Shown one piece after another: positions 45,510 to 55,200 of a stretch of DNA of 64,000 nucleotides (positions are counted from its first letter, which is position 1; every line of letters begins with the position of its first letter). The stretch is taken from the NCBI RefSeq assembly GCF_902726645.1, contig NZ_CACVAO010000001.1, positions 2,960,764 through 3,024,763 on the forward strand. Reading direction: 5' to 3'. The position numbers and the translations under genes are program-made. Origin of the DNA: Halobacillus ihumii (GTDB lineage: Bacteria > Bacillota > Bacilli > Bacillales > Halobacillaceae). A model generated the notes under the pieces. The model had not been told where the DNA came from, did not search any database, and saw only the letters and a program-made list of their open reading frames with translations.

Positions 45510-46376
45510 ATGAAAGGATTATATTCAGCACTTATGTGTTCGTTTGACGAACAGGGACAGGTGAACGAACAAGGATTGAGGGAGATAATTAGATACAATA
45601 TCGACGTTTCCAAGGTTGATGGGCTTTATGTTAACGGCAGTACAGGCGAAAACTTCCTCATTTCTACAGATCAGAAGAAGCAGATTTTTAACATTGTAAA
45701 AGATGAGGCAGGAAATGACGTGAAGCTGATTGCGCAAATTGGCGCATTAAATATTGATGAAGCTGTGGACCTGGGTCAATTTGCAACAAAGCTCGGGTAT
45801 GATGCGATCTCTGCAGTGACGCCGTTCTATTACAAGTTTGATTTTGAAGAGGTAAAGGATTACTATACGACGATTTTAGAACATGTAGAGAATGACTTAA
45901 TTATCTATTCCATTCCTGCTTTAACAGGAGTGAATATAAATTTAGAACAATTCGGCGAACTGTTCAATCATGAAAAAGTTATCGGAGTGAAGTTCACAGC
46001 ACCGGATTTCTTTCTTCTTGAGAGAATCAGACATGCTTATCCTGACAAACTGATTTATTCAGGTTTCGATGAAATGCTGCTTTCTGCGAGTGTGTTGAAT
46101 GTTGATGGGGCGATTGGAAGTACGTTCAATGTTAATGGCCAGCGTGCCAAGCAGATTTTTCAATTAGCACAAAGTGGTCAGATTAAGGAAGCGCGCGAGG
46201 TGCAAAAAGTGACCAATGACTTAATTGGGGAAATTCTTGATAACGGTCTTTATCAAACGATTAAAGAAATCTTGAAACATAAAGGCGTAGATGCTGGAAC
46301 TTGCAGGAAACCAATGAAATCGCTTACGGATGATGGCGTCTTAAGGGCTAAGCAGATGGCCGAGAAGTATCTGTAA
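45510..46376 (+). CDS. nanA: N-acetylneuraminate lyase
   Basis: 288 residues from ATG 45510 (AAAGGTG upstream; GTG 45501 is part of that site). Class I aldolase that splits Neu5Ac into ManNAc and pyruvate. GSTGE (43-47) binds the carboxylate, Tyr133 and Schiff-base Lys161 (GVKFTAPD) keep the 28-residue spacing of the E. coli enzyme. Follows nanE by 13 bp. Confidence 0.92.
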   Translation: MKGLYSALMCSFDEQGQVNEQGLREIIRYNIDVSKVDGLYVNGSTGENFLISTDQKKQIFNIVKDEAGNDVKLIAQIGALNIDEAVDLGQFATKLGYDAISAVTPFYYKFDFEEVKDYYTTILEHVENDLIIYSIPALTGVNINLEQFGELFNHEKVIGVKFTAPDFFLLERIRHAYPDKLIYSGFDEMLLSASVLNVDGAIGSTFNVNGQRAKQIFQLAQSGQIKEAREVQKVTNDLIGEILDNGLYQTIKEILKHKGVDAGTCRKPMKSLTDDGVLRAKQMAEKYL

Positions 46377-46401
46377 TTAATCAATAGGGGGATTGGTTGA
46401 T

Positions 46402-47925
46402 ATGACGGGAACTTTTGCAGTAATTGATTATATTATTTTATTCGCATACTTGTTATTCATCCTGTATGTCGGGATAGCTGTAGGAAAGAAAGGAATGAAA
46501 GGGAAAGAGTTCTTTAAAGGAGATGGAACGATCCCTTGGTGGGTGACATCTGTCAGTCTATTTGCCACATTGCTGAGTCCGATTTCATTCTTATCTTTAG
46601 CTGGGAATTCATACGCTGACTCCTGGCAGCTATGGGTAGCTCAATTAGGTCTTTTTATTGCAGTGCCTGTTGCTATTTTTATCTTCCTGCCAGTTTATCG
46701 GAATTTAAATCTCGATACAGCCTATGAGTACCTTGAGAGAAGATTTGATAAAAATCTCCGTATGCTGGGAAGTGTACTGTTTATTGTGTATCAAGTCGGC
46801 AGAATGTCGATCATCATGTACCTGCCGTCAATCGCTTTATCTGCTGTAACCGGAATCAATGCAGTGGCTATTATTATTTTTATGGGAGTTATTGCCACTA
46901 TCTATTCCTCATTCGGTGGTATCAAATCAGTACTTTGGACAGATTTTATTCAAGGTGTTGTCTTAATTGGCGGCGGTGTGTTTGCTCTAATTATGCTAAT
47001 TATCTCTATTGATGGAGGGGTAGGAGAAATCTTCCAAACCGGGATTGAGGATAATAAATTCTTCAGTAATGAAGTGATTTTTGACCCGAATATTCTTAAC
47101 GACAGCTTATTCATTATTATTTTAGGTGCTGGGTTATCAACCGCCTTTTCTTATATTTCCAGTCAAGACATGGTTCAGCGCTATTTGACAACGAATGATT
47201 TGAAGCAAATGAACAAAATGACGATTGGAAATGGAGTGCTCTCCATTGGAACAGCTACTCTGTTCTTCTTTATCGGTACAGCCATGTATGTGTTTTATAT
47301 GCAAAATTCTGGAGATAGTATTCCAAGCGGAAACTCGGATTTGATTTTTGCTAACTTTATTGTCAGCGAGCTGCCGGCAGGAATTTCCGGGTTGTTAATC
47401 GCTGGTTTATTTGCAGCGGGTCAATCTACGCTTTCTACGGGATTGAACAGTGTTGCGACAAGTTGGACATTGGATATCCAAAAAATCTTGAAGCCAGGTA
47501 TGAGTGATGAAAAGAGTACTAAAACCGCTAGAAATGTATCGACGTTCGTTGGTATTCTGTCGATTGCCTTTGCCATTGCTCTCGTTTATTCAGACATAAG
47601 TTCAGCATATGAGTGGTTCAATGGATTGATGGGATTAGTGCTGGGTATCATTGGAGGAACCTTTACACTTGGTGTCTTAACGAAGAAAGCGAATGCGAAA
47701 GGTGCCATGGTTGGCTTTATCGCTACTTCGGCGGTTGCCATCTATGTGTCCTACTTCACAGACACTACCTTATGGGCTTACTCTCTCATTAATCTAGTTT
47801 GTTCGCTTGTATTTGGTTATCTGTTTAGCTTAGTTTTCAGCGGAAAAAGTAAGGCAGAGGATGCCGATTTAGAACTTACCTTATATGATCAGAAAAAAGA
47901 GCTGAATAACAAAAAAATCGTGTAA
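46402..47925 (+). CDS. Sodium:sialic acid symporter-like SSS protein
   Basis: 507 residues from ATG 46402 (AGGGGGA upstream; the TTG at 46393 abuts it). About 13 helices, with SSS hallmarks KEFFKGDGTIPWWVTSVSLF, YSSFGGIKSVLWTDFIQG, SSQDMVQRY and LFAAGQSTLSTGLNSVATSW holding the Na+-site residues. By position in the nan operon it is the sialic acid importer, comparable to SiaT symporters of other bacteria; there is no TRAP or ABC alternative here. Confidence 0.87.
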   Translation: MTGTFAVIDYIILFAYLLFILYVGIAVGKKGMKGKEFFKGDGTIPWWVTSVSLFATLLSPISFLSLAGNSYADSWQLWVAQLGLFIAVPVAIFIFLPVYRNLNLDTAYEYLERRFDKNLRMLGSVLFIVYQVGRMSIIMYLPSIALSAVTGINAVAIIIFMGVIATIYSSFGGIKSVLWTDFIQGVVLIGGGVFALIMLIISIDGGVGEIFQTGIEDNKFFSNEVIFDPNILNDSLFIIILGAGLSTAFSYISSQDMVQRYLTTNDLKQMNKMTIGNGVLSIGTATLFFFIGTAMYVFYMQNSGDSIPSGNSDLIFANFIVSELPAGISGLLIAGLFAAGQSTLSTGLNSVATSWTLDIQKILKPGMSDEKSTKTARNVSTFVGILSIAFAIALVYSDISSAYEWFNGLMGLVLGIIGGTFTLGVLTKKANAKGAMVGFIATSAVAIYVSYFTDTTLWAYSLINLVCSLVFGYLFSLVFSGKSKAEDADLELTLYDQKKELNNKKIV

Positions 47926-47943
47926 TTCAGGTGGGTTGTGAAC

Positions 47944-49620
47944 GTGAACATCAATAGAAAAATCACAACAGACGTATTGGTTGTCGGCAGTGGTTTGTCC
48001 GGGATTAAAGCCAGTCAGGAACTTGCTGCTGCCAGCCATGACGTGTTAATGGTTACGAAAACGAAATTGGCTTCGGGATCAAGTTTTTATCCGTTAAAAG
48101 CTTCCCTTGGGACACAGGTGACGAAGGATGAGGATGATAAGGGAGATTTTCTTAAAGATATAGAGGACCTGAGCCGCGGCATGCATAGACAGGATCTGGC
48201 AGAAGTGTACGTGAATGATATTCCCGAGCGAGTACAAGAATACGAGGATATCGGTGTTCATGCTAAGAAGTTAGAAGGTGAAAGAAAAGCTTGCTTTGCG
48301 AGTCATTCCCGGGACATCTACTTGCTCAGTGACTGGGATCAAATTCGGGAAAATGTCCGGGAGATTTTTAACACTTATGACAATCTGCAGCTGATGCAGA
48401 AGACAGTTGTCGTTTCTCTTATGAAAAAAGGCAGCCAGATAGTTGGGGCTCTGCTTCTAGATGAGGATAATGCATTTGTTTTTGTCGAATGCAAAGCGGT
48501 CGTGCTGGCTACAGGTGGTTTTGGCAGCATCTTTAAACACAATCTTAACCCGGCAGATGTAGACGGATCTGGACACGTTTTGGCGCTTGAAGCGGGGGCC
48601 AGCCTGGTTAATATGGAGTTTATTCAATTTATTCCCGGGATTACAACCCCTCGTTATAAAACATTGTTCGGGGAGCACACATTGATGTATTGCCGGGATA
48701 TTGTGGATGACAACGGTGACAGCTTGCTGGATGCTCATTTGACTGAGGGTGTGTCCAAGAAGGAATGTCTGGAAATTCGCAGCACACACGGACCGTTCAC
48801 CCATTCACTTGAATCAAAGTATTTTGATATTGCGATGATGAAGAACATTATAGCTTCTAAAGATGAACGTGGTTTTACGTTGTTATATGACGAAGAACTT
48901 TACGATAATAAAGAGGAATTCTACACGGTCTATTTGGATTGGCTAAAAGGAAAAAACGTTCACCTTACTGAAGATGAAGTAAAAATTGCTCCGTTTGCTC
49001 ATGCAAGCAATGGCGGGGTGTTCATAGACACTTATGGTCGAACCGGTGTTGACGGGTTATATGCAATTGGTGAACTCTCGTCTAACATAGAAGGGGCCAA
49101 CAGACTCGGCGGTAACTCAACAGGGGCTTGTCTTGTGTTCGGTAAACGTGCGGCAGCGGATTGTAACAAGTATGTGAGCAGCCGGACTCCTTGTCAAATC
49201 AGTGAGGAGGAAGCAAATCAGTTTTTGCAGACATTTTCGGTGGATGCGGGAGCTGGTGAAGAAAAAGATGTTCATGTCAATCAGATGATCAATCAAATTA
49301 AGGAGATCATGTGGTATAGTGGAAATGTCGTACGGTCTGAACAACAGTTACTGAATGCATTAAATGAGATAAAGGAAATGGAAACAGCGTATTCTTTTGC
49401 CACATTAATGGAACATCAACATTCGCGGAAGCTGGCCGTCAAAGCCAGAAACTTTATTAAACTATCACAAATTCTGCTGCAGGCTATGCTTGAGAGAAAA
49501 GAAAGCCGCGGAGCACATTATCGTGAGGATTATCCCGATGAAAATCAGAACTATAACGACCGGTTATTTGTTTCACAACGTAACGATCAATCGATAATCT
49601 TTGAATTTTATAATAAGTAA
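47944..49620 (+). CDS. FAD-dependent oxidoreductase (fumarate reductase/L-aspartate oxidase-like) in the nan operon
   Basis: 558 residues from GTG 47944, eight nt after AGGTGGG. FAD motif VLVVGSGLSGIKASQELAA (11-29), the AVVLATGGFGSIF strand, THGPFTHSLESKYFD in the catalytic cap region, and NGGVFIDTYGRTGVDGLYAIGE followed by EGANRLGGNSTGACLVFGKRAA, the SdhA/FrdA/NadB C-terminal FAD site (usual HGANRL here EGANRL). A helical C-terminal domain ends the protein. No iron-sulfur or membrane subunit is near. Its place between the sialic acid symporter and nanK suggests oxidation or reduction of a sialic acid derivative, but no such role is established. Confidence 0.75.
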   Translation: MNINRKITTDVLVVGSGLSGIKASQELAAASHDVLMVTKTKLASGSSFYPLKASLGTQVTKDEDDKGDFLKDIEDLSRGMHRQDLAEVYVNDIPERVQEYEDIGVHAKKLEGERKACFASHSRDIYLLSDWDQIRENVREIFNTYDNLQLMQKTVVVSLMKKGSQIVGALLLDEDNAFVFVECKAVVLATGGFGSIFKHNLNPADVDGSGHVLALEAGASLVNMEFIQFIPGITTPRYKTLFGEHTLMYCRDIVDDNGDSLLDAHLTEGVSKKECLEIRSTHGPFTHSLESKYFDIAMMKNIIASKDERGFTLLYDEELYDNKEEFYTVYLDWLKGKNVHLTEDEVKIAPFAHASNGGVFIDTYGRTGVDGLYAIGELSSNIEGANRLGGNSTGACLVFGKRAAADCNKYVSSRTPCQISEEEANQFLQTFSVDAGAGEEKDVHVNQMINQIKEIMWYSGNVVRSEQQLLNALNEIKEMETAYSFATLMEHQHSRKLAVKARNFIKLSQILLQAMLERKESRGAHYREDYPDENQNYNDRLFVSQRNDQSIIFEFYNK

Positions 49621-49624
49621 TGTT

Positions 49625-49662
49625 GAGAGAAAAACCTTGAACAGGGGTTTTTCTCTTTTTTA
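49625..49662 (+). terminator. Internal hairpin/terminator before nanK
   Basis: GAGAAAAACC / GGTTTTTCTC with a loop of about 9 nt and six T. It would reduce readthrough into nanK and the regulator. Confidence 0.65.
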
Positions 49663-49682
49663 AGAGAAAGGGGTTAACTAGG

Positions 49683-50582
49683 ATGCAAATTGGTGCAATC
49701 GATATTGGGGGAACGTCAATTAAGTTTGGCGTAGTTAATGAGAAAGGTGAACTGTCTTTCCACAATGCTGTTCCCACCGACGCTCATTTAGGTGGACCCG
49801 AAGTGATAAGGAAGGTCAATCAACTGTGTGATCAACTTATGAATGCTTTTCAAATTGACGGAATTTCCATTAGTTCTGCTGGTCAAATTGACAGTGGGAA
49901 TGGCAAAGTAGTGTTTGCCACCGATAACATTCCTAACTTTACGGGAGTACAGATTGAAGATATGGTAAGGAATCATACAGGTATGCCTGTTAAGGTAGAA
50001 AATGACGTGAACTGTACCGCACTCGGTGAATACTGGCAAGGAGCGGCTGTCGAGGTAGATGACTTTCTATGTGTTACGATTGGTACAGGTATTGGTGGTG
50101 CTTTGTTTTTAGATGGTAAACTATATACGGGTGCACGTTTTTCGGCAGGGGAACTTGGGCATATTCATCTTTATCCAGATGGGAAGCCGTGCACGTGCGG
50201 CAATCAAGGATGCTTTGAAAAGTATGCCTCAAGTTCAGCCTTAGAGGAGATGGTCACATCAGCATTTGGGCACGACGTTAATGTGAAATCATACTTCTCA
50301 TTAGTGAAACAGGGGGACGCGGCAGCCTTAAAGATATTTGACCGCTGGATCAGCGACCTGACCATGGGGCTGTGCTCTCTTGTTCATATTTTTAACCCAG
50401 AGCTTATTGTGATAGGCGGCGGGATTACTGCTCAGGGAGAGTTTTTGCGAAGTGCTATTGAAGATTCACTTTTACCACAAATCATGCCGAATCACCGTCG
50501 TTCATTACAAGTGAAACTTGCTGAACATTATAACCAAGCGAATTTATTGGGAGCTGCCAAGCATTTCTTGATGACTCGATAA
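49683..50582 (+). CDS. nanK: ROK-family N-acetylmannosamine kinase
   Basis: 299 residues. ATP-dependent phosphorylation of ManNAc to ManNAc-6-P. ATP motif AIDIGGTSIKFG (Asp7), catalytic Asp108 in VENDVNCTALGE, ELGH (157-160) and the ROK zinc motif CTCGNQGCFE (Cys170, 172, 177). The gene follows a hairpin that lies after the flavoprotein gene and is 24 bp before the RpiR regulator. Glucokinase activity is the alternative, but the nan context is decisive. Confidence 0.87.
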   Translation: MQIGAIDIGGTSIKFGVVNEKGELSFHNAVPTDAHLGGPEVIRKVNQLCDQLMNAFQIDGISISSAGQIDSGNGKVVFATDNIPNFTGVQIEDMVRNHTGMPVKVENDVNCTALGEYWQGAAVEVDDFLCVTIGTGIGGALFLDGKLYTGARFSAGELGHIHLYPDGKPCTCGNQGCFEKYASSSALEEMVTSAFGHDVNVKSYFSLVKQGDAAALKIFDRWISDLTMGLCSLVHIFNPELIVIGGGITAQGEFLRSAIEDSLLPQIMPNHRRSLQVKLAEHYNQANLLGAAKHFLMTR

Positions 50583-50606
50583 AGGAGAAAGGGGCAAGTA
50601 GCAAAG

Positions 50607-51446
50607 GTGGAGAATACACAACGAAACGGGATTAAACCTTCGATCATAATGGAACAAAATAAACAGACTTTCACGAAATCTGAACATAAAATCTATGACT
50701 ATATTCAATCCAGCAAACAGCAGGTGATCTACCATTCATTAACGGAACTATCCGAAGCCTGCGGGGTAGCTGAAGCCACAGTTCTGCGTTTCTTCCGGAA
50801 GCTTGGCTTCAAAGGCTTCCAAGATTTCAAATTCTTGTTTGCTCAGGAAGTATCATTGGAATCTAGTCCTAATCATGACGAAACGTTTATTGAAAAGATT
50901 AGAAATAATATTGTCGGAGCCGTCGAAGACTCTTATGACATTGTAGACACGCAGGAATTGAATGCGGTTATTGATGCCATTGATGCAGCAGATGATGTTG
51001 TAGTATTCGGAATCGGTTCATCAGGAATCGCCGGACTGGATATGCAAAACCGACTGATGAGAATCGGCAAACAAGTCAGTGTTGTAACCGATCCGCACTT
51101 TCAGGTTATGCGTGCTTCCTCTATGGATGAAAACACAGTAGTGATAGCCATCAGTTTAACCGGAAGCACCAAGGACATTATCGACACCGTAAAAATTGCC
51201 AGGGAGAAAAAAGCTACCGTTATAGCATTAAGTAATTATACTAAATCACCATTAACCAAGTTTGCTGATCATGTGCTACTTTCATCAGCTAAGGAAAGTC
51301 CACTTGATAGTGGTTCACTGGTGTCTAAAATTACCCAGCTGTTTTTGATCGATTTGATTTGTACAGGTTTGACGATGAAGGATTATGATGGGGCTGAAAA
51401 GGTTAAAATGGATATTACTGAAAACATAGCCACTAAGTTATATTAA
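50607..51446 (+). CDS. RpiR/MurR-family regulator of the nan operon
   Basis: 279 residues from GTG 50607 with AAGGAGAAAGGGG upstream. N-terminal RpiR HTH (TFTKSEHKIYDYI ... LSEACGVAEATVLRFFRKLG), then a SIS sugar-phosphate-binding domain (VVVFGIGSSGIAGLDMQNRL, VIAISLTGSTKDIIDTVKIA). Sialic acid operons of Firmicutes and Vibrio (NanR) are often controlled by RpiR proteins that bind ManNAc-6-P or GlcNAc-6-P. Last gene of the operon; a terminator follows. Confidence 0.87.
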   Translation: MENTQRNGIKPSIIMEQNKQTFTKSEHKIYDYIQSSKQQVIYHSLTELSEACGVAEATVLRFFRKLGFKGFQDFKFLFAQEVSLESSPNHDETFIEKIRNNIVGAVEDSYDIVDTQELNAVIDAIDAADDVVVFGIGSSGIAGLDMQNRLMRIGKQVSVVTDPHFQVMRASSMDENTVVIAISLTGSTKDIIDTVKIAREKKATVIALSNYTKSPLTKFADHVLLSSAKESPLDSGSLVSKITQLFLIDLICTGLTMKDYDGAEKVKMDITENIATKLY

Positions 51447-51448
51447 GA

Positions 51449-51496
51449 AAAAGGATTCTTCCAATTATTGTTCAGGTATGGAAGAGTCCTTTTTTG
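51449..51496 (+). terminator. Terminator of the nan operon
   Basis: AAAAAGGATTCTTCCA / TGGAAGAGTCCTTTTTT with a 14-15-nt loop. Confidence 0.8.
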
Positions 51497-51642
51497 TATA
51501 GGAACTATGATGGTATATCGTTGAATTCGGTCGAATTTATGATTATAGTTAAGGTGGATAAGTAAACTTTATCTGGAAATATCTCCTTATAGTTATCCTA
51601 GTAAGGGAAGAATTTTGATATTTTTGTGGAGGGTTATATTCA

Positions 51643-52989
51643 TTGACGATTGCCATAGGTACGCTTGTTATATTGATTATTTTAAACGGTTTTTTCGCTG
51701 CATCTGAAATTGCCTTGATCTCACTGAATGACAAGAAAGTGAAGCGCATGGCTGACAGTGGTGATAAAAAAGCGAAGAAATTGTACAATCTTATATCTGA
51801 ACCAAGCCGTTTTTTATCAACCATTCAAATCGGCATTACACTGGCTGGGTTTCTAGCGAGTGCATTCGCCGCTGATTTTTTTGCCGGACCGTTAGCGGAA
51901 GCGCTATATAACGCAGGGGTTCCCTTGTCTCAGGCTCTGCTTGAAACGGTTTCAGTGGTCTTGATAACGATTGTGTTATCTTACTTCACCCTGGTGTTTG
52001 GAGAGCTAGTACCTAAGCAACTCGCATTGCAAAAGTACGAGTTGATCTCGAACATTGCCGTTACACCTCTTTCTTGGTTATTTAAAATCTGTTTACCAGT
52101 TGTTAAGCTGCTTACCTTTTCCACCGATAATACGGTCCGTTTATTTGGAGTGGATCCAAATGCTGAGAACCAAGAGGCCACAGAAGAAGATATTCGAATG
52201 ATGGTCGATGAAGGGGAAGAAAAGGGTACGATTGAAAAAGCTGAACGATTTATGATCAATAATATCTTTGAATTTAATGATAAATCGGTTTCCGATATTA
52301 TGACACACCGCACAGACATGTCCGTTCTAGATGTGGAGAGCAGTTTGCAGGAAACGGTGCAGTTAGTGAATGAAGAAAAGTATACACGATTCCCTGTATA
52401 TGAAGAGGGAATCGATAATATTATTGGTGTGCTGCACACAAAAGATTTGATTCAATTTGTAGAGCGTAAGGATAATGACGGTTTTAATGTAAAAGAAATG
52501 ATTCGCAAACCATACTACGTGCTGGAAACCCAGCGTGTGGATGTAGTATTTCGTGATATGCAAAAGAACAATATGCATATTGCCATCGTTCTTGATGAAT
52601 TTGGAGGAACCGAGGGCATGATCACGATTGAGGATGTGATTGAGGAAATCGTTGGAGAGATTTTCAGCGAAAATATAGGACCTGAAATTAATGATGAAGA
52701 AATCACTATGATTGAGCCAGGTAAGTATTCTGTTGCCGGGATTGCTCGGCTGTATCAGCTTCAGGATGTGCTAAGCATTGACTTCCCTGAGGAAGAGTTT
52801 GATACGTTAAATGGTTTTCTAATTGATCAAATTGGTTACGTACCTTCTGTGGGCGAAAAGCCTGTGATTCGATTTAAGCAGATCCTCTTTGAAGTGACCG
52901 AAGTAACAGAATACCGAATCGAAAAAGTTATCGTAACGATTGATGTGGGGGAGGAAACAAGTGAACAACCCTCGCAGGAAAATAGTTAA
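51643..52989 (+). CDS. CNNM/HlyC-CorC family membrane protein (DUF21-CBS-CorC)
   Basis: 448 residues from TTG with GGAGGG upstream. DUF21/CNNM transmembrane domain (four hydrophobic segments; LNGFFAASEIALISL, TLAGFLASAFAADFFAGPLAE, FGELVPKQLAL), two CBS motifs (SDIMTHRTDMSVLD, VLDEFGGTEGMITIEDVIEEIVGEI) and the C-terminal CorC_HlyC domain. Relatives such as Bacillus YhdP/MpfA are magnesium exporters; older names say hemolysin. Monocistronic or with the following YkvA-like gene, 100 bp downstream. Confidence 0.87.
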   Translation: MTIAIGTLVILIILNGFFAASEIALISLNDKKVKRMADSGDKKAKKLYNLISEPSRFLSTIQIGITLAGFLASAFAADFFAGPLAEALYNAGVPLSQALLETVSVVLITIVLSYFTLVFGELVPKQLALQKYELISNIAVTPLSWLFKICLPVVKLLTFSTDNTVRLFGVDPNAENQEATEEDIRMMVDEGEEKGTIEKAERFMINNIFEFNDKSVSDIMTHRTDMSVLDVESSLQETVQLVNEEKYTRFPVYEEGIDNIIGVLHTKDLIQFVERKDNDGFNVKEMIRKPYYVLETQRVDVVFRDMQKNNMHIAIVLDEFGGTEGMITIEDVIEEIVGEIFSENIGPEINDEEITMIEPGKYSVAGIARLYQLQDVLSIDFPEEEFDTLNGFLIDQIGYVPSVGEKPVIRFKQILFEVTEVTEYRIEKVIVTIDVGEETSEQPSQENS

Positions 52990-53088
52990 TTCTGCTGGTG
53001 TTTTTGCCACAGAAGATGAGGTTAGGTATAATTGGACCAGCCCCGAAGAGAGCAGAACAACTTAGGGGTGAACAAGGAGGAGATATAC

Positions 53089-53535
53089 GTGTCAACAGAA
53101 AAAGACTATGATAAGAAATTAGACAACTTTGATTCTTCAGAAGCCATTAAAGGGAAAGAAAAGCATTTCTCTGAAAATAAATACTTAGCCAAACTGCTTA
53201 AGTATGCTAAGAAAATGGGAGTGAAAATCTCCTATTACAGCTTGCTGTTATTCTATACGTTCAAAAGCCCGGAAACTCCTAAATCAGTGAAGGTGACAAT
53301 TGCAGGTGCCTTAGGATATTTGATTCTTCCGCTTGATATTGTGCCTGACTTTATCCCGGTTCTAGGGTTCGCCGACGATTTGATGGTTGTCCTATATGCT
53401 CTGAACAAAGTCAAAGGGCATATTACGGATTCGATTAAGGAGCAGGCCCATGAACGTATGAAGCGCATTTTTGGTGTGAATTATGATGGCAAGAACGAAA
53501 TAGACGCTAATCTGAAACCTCAGCAAGAGGACTAA
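53089..53535 (+). CDS. YkvA/DUF1232 family protein
   Basis: 148 residues from GTG 53089 behind AAGGAGGAG; an upstream ATG at 53032 lacks a site. DUF1232 core: ALGYLILPLDIVPDFIPVLGFADDLMVVLYALNKVKG read in part, with the PxDxxPDxxPxxGxxDD signature. Charged N-terminal ~45 residues precede a hydrophobic helix. Function of the family is unknown. Confidence 0.85.
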   Translation: MSTEKDYDKKLDNFDSSEAIKGKEKHFSENKYLAKLLKYAKKMGVKISYYSLLLFYTFKSPETPKSVKVTIAGALGYLILPLDIVPDFIPVLGFADDLMVVLYALNKVKGHITDSIKEQAHERMKRIFGVNYDGKNEIDANLKPQQED

Positions 53536-53550
53536 TTCCTGCCTGCGAAA

Positions 53551-53603
53551 TAAAAAGAAGCCTGATTTCCCTGTGTATTCAGGGGAAATCAGGCTTCTTT
53601 TCT
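53551..53603. terminator. Terminator
   Basis: AAAGAAGCCTGATTTCCC / GGGAAATCAGGCTTCTTTT with a ~10-nt loop; symmetric enough to work for both flanking genes. Confidence 0.85.
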
Positions 53604-53701
53604 GTAGGAATGGAGTTTTACTTAAGAATCATGAGTGTTGAAAAAAGAAACGAACTTAGAGACTGATTCGTATGGTATATAGACTTCTGTTCGGATATGG
53701 C

Positions 53702-54016
53702 TTAGTTCGTGCTTTGTAACTCTTCTTTTGTAATTTCATGCCAACCGTTATCTGCAAGCTTTTTTAAATAGGTTTCTATCTTAATTTCCTCGTTTTCTAT
53801 CGCCAGGGGTGCAAGAGAAACCCAGCATTCATCAGAAGCATAATTGATTGTAACTTTTACCACTTCATATCCATTGTGGAAGCCTGGATGAAATCCTGGG
53901 TCATCTATTATATCCCCTTGGACAGGTCGGAATGTAGATTCAAATGTTTTAATCAACGCTGCATGTTCGTCTGGATCATTTGCAGAGGATATAAACAGCA
54001 ATAAATTTATTTTCAT
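53702..54016 (-). CDS. Hypothetical protein, 104 residues
   Basis: AAAGGAGAG precedes the ATG, and the composition is that of a soluble, acidic protein: INLLLFISSANDPDEHAALI, a central EVVKVTINYASDECWVSL strand region and an acidic C terminus. No family recognised. Confidence 0.7.
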   Translation of the reverse strand: MKINLLLFISSANDPDEHAALIKTFESTFRPVQGDIIDDPGFHPGFHNGYEVVKVTINYASDECWVSLAPLAIENEEIKIETYLKKLADNGWHEITKEELQSTN

Positions 54017-54098
54017 GCGACTCTCCTTTTTATATAAGTATAGCTCATAGGGGAAAATTAAAGCAATTCATTACAAGCCATAAAGGAGGGGATTAAGA

Positions 54099-54644
54099 AT
54101 GAAGATTAATGAAAAAGAGTTTCACAAGAGCAATTTATCTTACATTGTTAGACCGGCCATAGACGAGGATGCGGAAACCCTGTCCAAAGTTAGAGTGGAG
54201 ATAGACGGTGAGACAGAAAATCTTGATCGAGAGAAGGGCGAAGATTACATAGATGATTCAAGTTTTAGAAAAATTATTAAAGAGGATACAGATGGTAATC
54301 ATAACTTGTTTTTAGTTGCTGAAGTTAATGGGAAAATTGTAGGTTTCTCAAGGTGTGAAGGAAGCAACTTGAAAAGACTTTCTCATAAAGTAGAGTTTGG
54401 AGTCTGTGTCTTAAAAGAATATTGGGGATATGGGATAGGAAAGAATCTTTTGCAGGAATCAGTTTGTTGGGCAGATTCAACTGAAATAAAGAAAATAGCC
54501 CTGACTGTACTCGAAACCAATGTTAAAGCTATAGAACTTTATAAAAAATTCGGTTTTGAAGTAGAAGGTATTTTAAAAAAGGACAAATTCCTTTCAGACG
54601 GGAATTATTATAATACAGTATTGATGGCGCGGTTAAACCATTAG
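54099..54644 (+). CDS. GNAT-family N-acetyltransferase
   Basis: 181 residues. Acetyl-CoA motif as EYWGYGIGKNLLQESVCWAD (motif A, R/QxxGxG/A-type), preceded by a VAEVNGKIVGF beta-strand and followed by LTVLETNVKAIELYKKFGFEVEG, typical of RimI/YhhY-like enzymes. Substrate unknown. AAAGGAGGGG upstream of the ATG. Confidence 0.85.
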   Translation: MKINEKEFHKSNLSYIVRPAIDEDAETLSKVRVEIDGETENLDREKGEDYIDDSSFRKIIKEDTDGNHNLFLVAEVNGKIVGFSRCEGSNLKRLSHKVEFGVCVLKEYWGYGIGKNLLQESVCWADSTEIKKIALTVLETNVKAIELYKKFGFEVEGILKKDKFLSDGNYYNTVLMARLNH

Positions 54645-54745
54645 CGTCTAATGGAGTATGTACATATTATAGAAACATTAAAGGTTAATTTCATAAGCGT
54701 ATAGAAGGATTAATTAGACGATCACAATAACAGGGGAGGTAAAAG

Positions 54746-55150
54746 ATGAGTATTGAAAATGAAGTAGCGACTCGAGTGTATCGAATGCGAGAATTGCACG
54801 AAGATTTTTCAAAAGGCAGATTCGATGAAATGAATGAATACTATTCTAAGGAATTTCAGGGATATCTTTATATGCCTGATCAGGATCAAGTAGAATTATT
54901 CAACTGGGAACAGATTAAGGAGGGAAATGAAAGTGCAGCAGCACATTATAAAGGAAAAGATATTAGATTTATCTATTCTGGATTAACGATTCTCCCTCAG
55001 TCTGATACCCAGGCCGCTGTTTCCTACGAAATCACCCATAAATATAAAGAAAAGATGGTTCGAGCTTTATCGCTTGAAGTATGGCGGAAAGAGTCCGATG
55101 GAAAGTGGAGAATGCTCAGGTGGTACGAAGAAAAGGGATCAGTATCTTGA
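54746..55150 (+). CDS. NTF2-like (SnoaL/DUF4440-type) small protein
   Basis: 134 residues. The pattern of an N-terminal helix pair, YYSKEFQGYLY and a C-terminal strand WRKESDGKWRMLRWYEEKG is characteristic of NTF2-fold proteins. Catalytic residues cannot be assigned. GGGGAGG precedes the ATG. Confidence 0.6.
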   Translation: MSIENEVATRVYRMRELHEDFSKGRFDEMNEYYSKEFQGYLYMPDQDQVELFNWEQIKEGNESAAAHYKGKDIRFIYSGLTILPQSDTQAAVSYEITHKYKEKMVRALSLEVWRKESDGKWRMLRWYEEKGSVS

Positions 55151-55200
55151 ATATGTATTGATGCAGTGCCTGGAGAATAGCAAGGTTGGAGGGTGAAATA

